Shown piece after piece: positions 6,738 to 9,810 of a DNA stretch of 9,810 nucleotides. This stretch comes from CAZSMK01 sp964608095. GTDB taxonomy: Bacteria; Sumerlaeota; Sumerlaeia; MWCT01; JAGHBZ01. The position numbers were made by a program, and so were the translations under genes. The notes below the pieces were generated by a model. It made no database searches and was not told the DNA's origin. It saw nothing but the letters and a program-made list of their open reading frames with translations. The stretch's first letter is position 1. Each line of letters starts with the position of its first letter. The stretch lies in assembly GCA_964608095.1 (NCBI GenBank), contig CAZSMK010000107.1:1-9810 (forward strand), given 5' to 3'.

Positions 6738-8255
6738 CTAAGCGTCAGGTTGAGGAGTGTAAACAAAATAATTGATTCCCCTTCCCCGTACAAACCGTTG
6801 GTAGGGTTGATAATAAGCGCGGATAGATTTAATTATATCCGGGTGCCAACGGAAGAAAAACTCTTTCTCAAAGACCTCGGTGGTCGTAATGATGAGTGAA
6901 AATTTTTTGTTCTCTATATCACGTATAAAATCAGAGGGCTCCCATATATTTTGACCGGCGAGCGTTGACATGATAAAGGGTTGGAAAAGAACAGGGCGAT
7001 TGGTCATTATATTGAAGAGAGGATATTCGCTGAGGACATCACCGGGGTGGGCGCGAATAATACGAATCACCTGCCGCCCTTTCGTAATATCGGTTGAATC
7101 GGGATTATGCGGTGAAAAAAGAAACGGTTTCAATCCATTGAGAGTGACAACGTGGGCTGAGATGAGGACAAGAAAAACAATGCAAAGAGTGACCTTATAA
7201 CCGATCATACATGGCTTCAGTCGCTTGAAAAATTCCACTGATTTGACCGTGATAAATAGTGCCATGGCTGATTCCGGCTCGATGAAGTAATTGGGTGCAG
7301 AACCTGCCTTGGCGAGCCCTATCAAGGTGAGCATCGACACCACAAAATAAAGCGTCACGAGCTTATGCGCGCCCTTTGTTTGCCCGCTGGAGGCGTGCTT
7401 TCCGTTGATTCCCGTCGCCACGTCCACGCAAAGAAACACGAACGCGAGGACAATGAGAAAATGATTGAAACGCCAGAAATGAATCAACATAAAACGCATA
7501 GCATTAAAATCAAACTTATTTGCATTATATAATATAAGGTGACGAATAATTTCCCCTCCCGACGCGAGGGCCAAAATAACAAGCGCAACCGCCCCTGACA
7601 AGACAAGGGCGATAAGGAATTTGAAGGCGTTTTTTTTCTCACCAGCCAACAACAACCAGAAAAAAACCGCTACCGGTGCGGCAAATTGTATATGCTTGGT
7701 ATATAGAGCCAGAAAGAAAAGTATCGTTGCGGAAATCAATGCCGGCGCTCTCCTTTTACATCCAAGAATAAAACCTATGCCGGCAACGCTGAAGAACACC
7801 GCCAGATAATCCACGCGGCAATATCCCATCCATTCGTAATTGTCATAGGACAGAAGAAAAAGCAAAGGGGCAAGAAGCGAAACAGGTAAATTCAGGGTCA
7901 GTGAGAAACATGCAAAGAAGAGAACTATCATAATCCCGAGCAAGGAAACCAATGCGATCAACCTGCCCTGATAAAGAGAAAACTCTCCGCCTTGTGATAT
8001 AAGGCTCATAAACGCAGGATAGACGGGAGGGTAGTTCCCCACAAGGAAAGGATAGTCCTCGATGGGCTGGTAAATGCTCTCACCGCGGGCGATTGAAATC
8101 GCCTGGTTGAGAATAAACCCTTCTTCACCGTCGAGTTGATAAGGGTACATAAGACATAATCGCGCCCGCTCGATATACTGCGGCACGAATGCACCCATGA
8201 CGAACACCAGTAGTAAGGCTGGAAGGAAAGGCGAGAATATTTTCCCGTACTTCAT
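6738..8255 (-). CDS. Polytopic GT-C-like glycosyltransferase (ArnT/PMT-type)
   Basis: A 505-residue membrane protein. The first membrane segment (about 8-26) is followed by an external loop with acidic DGEEGFILNQAISIARGES (42-60) and GNYPPVYPAF (73-82). This layout, an acidic cluster just after helix 1 and a YPPxYP element, is typical of GT-C enzymes that use polyprenyl-phosphate sugars. About ten further hydrophobic segments follow to residue 372. The soluble C-terminal part (about 390-505) has GDVLSEYPLFNIMTNRPVLF and KKFSLIITTTEVFE, a small alpha/beta domain often seen at the end of such proteins. It probably transfers a sugar or similar group to an envelope glycan or lipid on the outer face of the inner membrane; donor and acceptor cannot be read from the sequence. 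It follows the GT9 gene by 26 bases and ends one base before MoxR. No clear Shine-Dalgarno. It could also be a non-catalytic DUF2029-like relative. Confidence 0.75.
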   Translation of the reverse strand: MKYGKIFSPFLPALLLVFVMGAFVPQYIERARLCLMYPYQLDGEEGFILNQAISIARGESIYQPIEDYPFLVGNYPPVYPAFMSLISQGGEFSLYQGRLIALVSLLGIMIVLFFACFSLTLNLPVSLLAPLLFLLSYDNYEWMGYCRVDYLAVFFSVAGIGFILGCKRRAPALISATILFFLALYTKHIQFAAPVAVFFWLLLAGEKKNAFKFLIALVLSGAVALVILALASGGEIIRHLILYNANKFDFNAMRFMLIHFWRFNHFLIVLAFVFLCVDVATGINGKHASSGQTKGAHKLVTLYFVVSMLTLIGLAKAGSAPNYFIEPESAMALFITVKSVEFFKRLKPCMIGYKVTLCIVFLVLISAHVVTLNGLKPFLFSPHNPDSTDITKGRQVIRIIRAHPGDVLSEYPLFNIMTNRPVLFQPFIMSTLAGQNIWEPSDFIRDIENKKFSLIITTTEVFEKEFFFRWHPDIIKSIRAYYQPYQRFVRGRGINYFVYTPQPDA

Positions 8256-8281
8256 GTGTTTTGGTCTATAAAACAGGCGAC

Positions 8282-9421
8282 TTACGTATTCGATGAATCA
8301 TCGAAAAGCAACTCTTTCGTTACACGAGCCACCTCGGCGCCCGAGATTTTTTCCATGCAACGCGGCGTTATTGTGCATACGTTGCGATAACAAGGACGTA
8401 TATCGCACTGTCCGATAATGAATTTTCCGCGGTTATAAAAATCTATTTCCTGGTGACACGTAGGACCGAACAGCGCCACCACTTTCTTCTTCAACCCGAG
8501 TGCCACGTGCATGGCAAGGCTATCTAATCCCACAACCAGATCGCAACAATTCACGATGCCCAGAAACTCCTCGACGGAATTATCGCATCCCGCATCCATA
8601 AGATTTTGCGGCTCCCTGCCAGATGCTTCCAGTACGTGTCGGTTGAGTTCCTTCTCCGCTGGTCCGCCTATCAGCACCACTGCGGTATCGGGAAAACGGC
8701 TCGCCTCCGCGAGAAGTTCTCTCCATCCTTCGACTGTCCACTGCTTTGTTGGAAACACCGAGCCGCTTCCGGTATGCACTCCTACCACATAGCGGTAGCG
8801 GTCCAGGTTGTGTTGTTGACGAAAGGCACGCTCACGTTCGCGGGCTGCCTCTGTAAGTTCAAGGATATATTCTTCCCCCTTGTAGTTAAAACCGCACATC
8901 TCAAAAATGATCTGCTGATAGGTTTTCTGATTTTGTTTGAACTTCAATTCATCGGAGAGTCCAAGCAGGAGTGCATATTCGCTTTCCTTATTGTAAACAC
9001 CGAGAGTGCCGAACTCATTAAGGGCGAAGCCGATTTTTTGAGGCGCTTCGATAAGGTGCGCGAGCGCTATCGCCCGCTGTTCCTTTTCCAGATTGATGAG
9101 CATATCGAACTTTTCCGCAAGAAGCGACAACACATCCTCGAGACTAAACGTCATCATACGATCAATGTACTTATTGTTTATGAGTAAAGGAGAAGAGGCG
9201 GGATCGGTGAGCCAGGTTATATACGATTGCGGATATTTTTCTTTGAGAGGGAAAAGGAGGGGGGTAGAACGAAGCACATCACCCATCGCGCCGAGCTTTA
9301 TAATAAGAATTCTGGTTCCACGCGGCTCGTAATACCTGCAGTCCGCGCAATCCAACGATTTCCCGCAGGGTTTATAGCCATTGTAATACCGGCAATCGAA
9401 TCGTATGTCCTTCATTTTCAT
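8282..9421 (-). CDS. Glycosyltransferase family 9 (heptosyltransferase-like) with cysteine clusters
   Basis: From ATG 9421 the product has 379 residues. The GT9 fold is visible: ILIIKLGAMGDVLRSTPLL (38-56) is the N-terminal acceptor-domain start, HTGSG (216-220) and KQWTVEGW (226-233) open the donor domain, VVLIGGPAEKEL (248-259) is a Rossmann strand, and GLDSLAMHVALGLKKKVVAL (298-317) plus FGPT is the nucleotide-sugar-binding signature. GT9 enzymes usually add heptose from ADP-heptose to the lipopolysaccharide core on the cytoplasmic side. Cysteines cluster before the fold (C10, C19, C25, C28) and at its end (C339, C344, C349, C355). An in-frame TTG at 9451 would add ten residues, but it lies almost at the predicted transcription start, so ATG 9421 or ATG 9415 is preferred. 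It is the first gene of the five-gene cluster. The exact sugar is unknown. Confidence 0.9.
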   Translation of the reverse strand: MKMKDIRFDCRYYNGYKPCGKSLDCADCRYYEPRGTRILIIKLGAMGDVLRSTPLLFPLKEKYPQSYITWLTDPASSPLLINNKYIDRMMTFSLEDVLSLLAEKFDMLINLEKEQRAIALAHLIEAPQKIGFALNEFGTLGVYNKESEYALLLGLSDELKFKQNQKTYQQIIFEMCGFNYKGEEYILELTEAARERERAFRQQHNLDRYRYVVGVHTGSGSVFPTKQWTVEGWRELLAEASRFPDTAVVLIGGPAEKELNRHVLEASGREPQNLMDAGCDNSVEEFLGIVNCCDLVVGLDSLAMHVALGLKKKVVALFGPTCHQEIDFYNRGKFIIGQCDIRPCYRNVCTITPRCMEKISGAEVARVTKELLFDDSSNT

Positions 9422-9463
9422 CGTGGACGACAGGCAGAGCACTCGTGCCAATTCAGGATGCGA

Positions 9464-9493
9464 TATATATCATCATTGAACAACCTCAGGCAA
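9464..9493 (-). promoter_or_regulatory. Possible promoter of the five-gene operon
   Basis: On the - strand TTGCCT (9488-9493) is followed after 18 bases by TATATA (9464-9469), with a leader of roughly 35 bases to the ATG at 9421. Both hexamers match the consensus 4 of 6. It is the only reasonable promoter-like pair I see just upstream of the cluster. Confidence 0.35.
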
Positions 9494-9518
9494 GCAAAAA
9501 GCCAGTATCCGCCGTGGT

Positions 9519-9571
9519 GGGGTCTGGCTTCGCCATACACAAAGGGGTCTGACCCTGCCCGGGGTCTGGCT
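9519..9571. repeat. 53-bp direct repeat, copy A
   Basis: This copy matches 9758-9810 over 53 bases with one difference (G at 9526, A at 9765). Inside it the 16-mer starting GGGGTCTGGCTTCGCC occurs at 9519 and again at 9561, giving a 42-base inner period. It contains the short inverted repeat GGGTC-T-GACCC (9545-9555) and the mini-hairpin TGGC-TTC-GCCA (9525-9535). Extragenic palindromic elements of REP type look like this; no RAYT transposase gene is in the window. Confidence 0.85.
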
Positions 9572-9669
9572 TCGCCACGTAGGGGTGTTGGTTGCACGAA
9601 TCCTGACCCCTCTATCGACTCGACTACACCCCCTGACGGATCAACTACGCGCCGTGGAGAATTTAAAAT

Positions 9670-9685
9670 CCCCTCTCGAGAGGGG
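9670..9685. repeat. Perfect 16-bp palindrome
   Basis: CCCCTCTCGAGAGGGG is fully self-complementary. It lies between the two 53-bp repeats and is followed by the small hairpin at 9689-9702; the pair resembles a REP-like module. Confidence 0.75.
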
Positions 9686-9688
9686 GGG

Positions 9689-9702
9689 ACCGCGTTAGCG
9701 GT
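9689..9702. repeat. Small hairpin, 5-bp stem
   Basis: ACCGC (9689-9693), loop GTTA, GCGGT (9698-9702). It follows directly after the 16-bp palindrome, making a two-hairpin unit that ends in GGGGTGTGT. Confidence 0.55.
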
Positions 9703-9757
9703 GGGGTGTGTATCACTTCAATCGGAGATGCGCCGTCGTGGATCGGAGCGCGCCCGC

Positions 9758-9810
9758 GGGGTCTAGCTTCGCCATACACAAAGGGGTCTGACCCTGCCCG
9801 GGGTCTGGCT
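9758..9810. repeat. 53-bp direct repeat, copy B, cut by window end
   Basis: This copy starts 239 bases after copy A and repeats the 42-base inner period (starts at 9758 and 9800). The identity reaches the last base of the window, so the true repeat is longer than can be measured here. Confidence 0.85.

Larger units (their letters stand above)
9452..9810. other. Gene-free repeat-rich region upstream of the operon
   Basis: The long + strand open frame here has no protein-like composition and is made of the repeats described separately, so I find no gene. The region holds the operon promoter candidate at its left end, then two copies of a 53-bp repeat, a perfect 16-bp palindrome and a small hairpin. 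It continues beyond the window. Confidence 0.6.

Noticed and set aside
6737..6793. N-terminal extension of MoxR to ATG 6793
   Set aside because: It would overlap the upstream glycosyltransferase by 56 bases and adds about 19 residues not seen in MoxR proteins.
8606..9187. 193-codon + strand open frame opposite the GT9 gene
   Set aside because: It lies entirely antisense to a well-supported GT9 coding region whose motifs are intact; its translation shows no recognisable family.
9227..9766. Long + strand open frame running from inside the GT9 gene into the repeats
   Set aside because: It is antisense to GT9 in its first part and translates repeat DNA in the second (Pro/Gly/Arg/Ser-rich, recurring segments). 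No domain-like content and no ribosome binding site.
9519..9810. CRISPR array or insertion-sequence ends
   Set aside because: The repeats are not evenly spaced with unique spacers, there are no cas genes, and no transposase or target-site duplication is visible.

Overview
The window looks like chromosomal DNA of a Gram-negative, probably deeply branching bacterium. The evidence is an ADP-heptose-type glycosyltransferase (GT9) with cysteine clusters, the methylerythritol-phosphate gene dxs beside xseB, and a MoxR/DUF58/DUF4129 set of the kind found in Gram-negatives. Proteins of this style are familiar to me from Desulfobacterota, Omnitrophota and similar lineages, but the sequence alone does not fix the phylum. 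Base composition is moderate and coding density is high between two repeat-rich, gene-free ends.

Layout. Bases 1-365 hold no convincing gene: 1-160 is a degenerate hexamer repeat (GNGTRC-like) with several hairpins, followed by about 200 bases leading into xseB. On the + strand, xseB (exonuclease VII small subunit) and dxs (1-deoxy-D-xylulose-5-phosphate synthase) form a tight pair, 366-2640. Everything from 2719 to 9421 is on the - strand. A small cupin resembling D-lyxose isomerases (2719-3171) converges on dxs and has its own ribosome binding site. Upstream of it lies a five-gene cluster read from 9421 down to 3302: a GT9 glycosyltransferase, a polytopic GT-C-like membrane glycosyltransferase, a MoxR AAA+ ATPase, a DUF58 protein and a membrane protein ending in a DUF4129-like domain. 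The last four join with gaps or overlaps of +1, -8 and -34 bases, so they are almost certainly co-transcribed and translationally coupled. The rest, 9452-9810, is non-coding and full of repeats, including a 53-bp direct repeat that runs off the window end.

How the genes fit together. xseB-dxs is housekeeping (DNA repair and isoprenoid precursors). The five-gene cluster joins two envelope-glycan enzymes to a MoxR-DUF58-membrane module. That module normally ends in a TgpA-type transglutaminase. Here the last protein keeps the membrane part and the C-terminal cytoplasmic domain but has only about 34 residues where the periplasmic transglutaminase should be. This 'transglutaminase-less TgpA' in an operon with glycosyltransferases is the most interesting feature of the window. 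No CRISPR array, transposase, integrase, tRNA or rRNA was seen.
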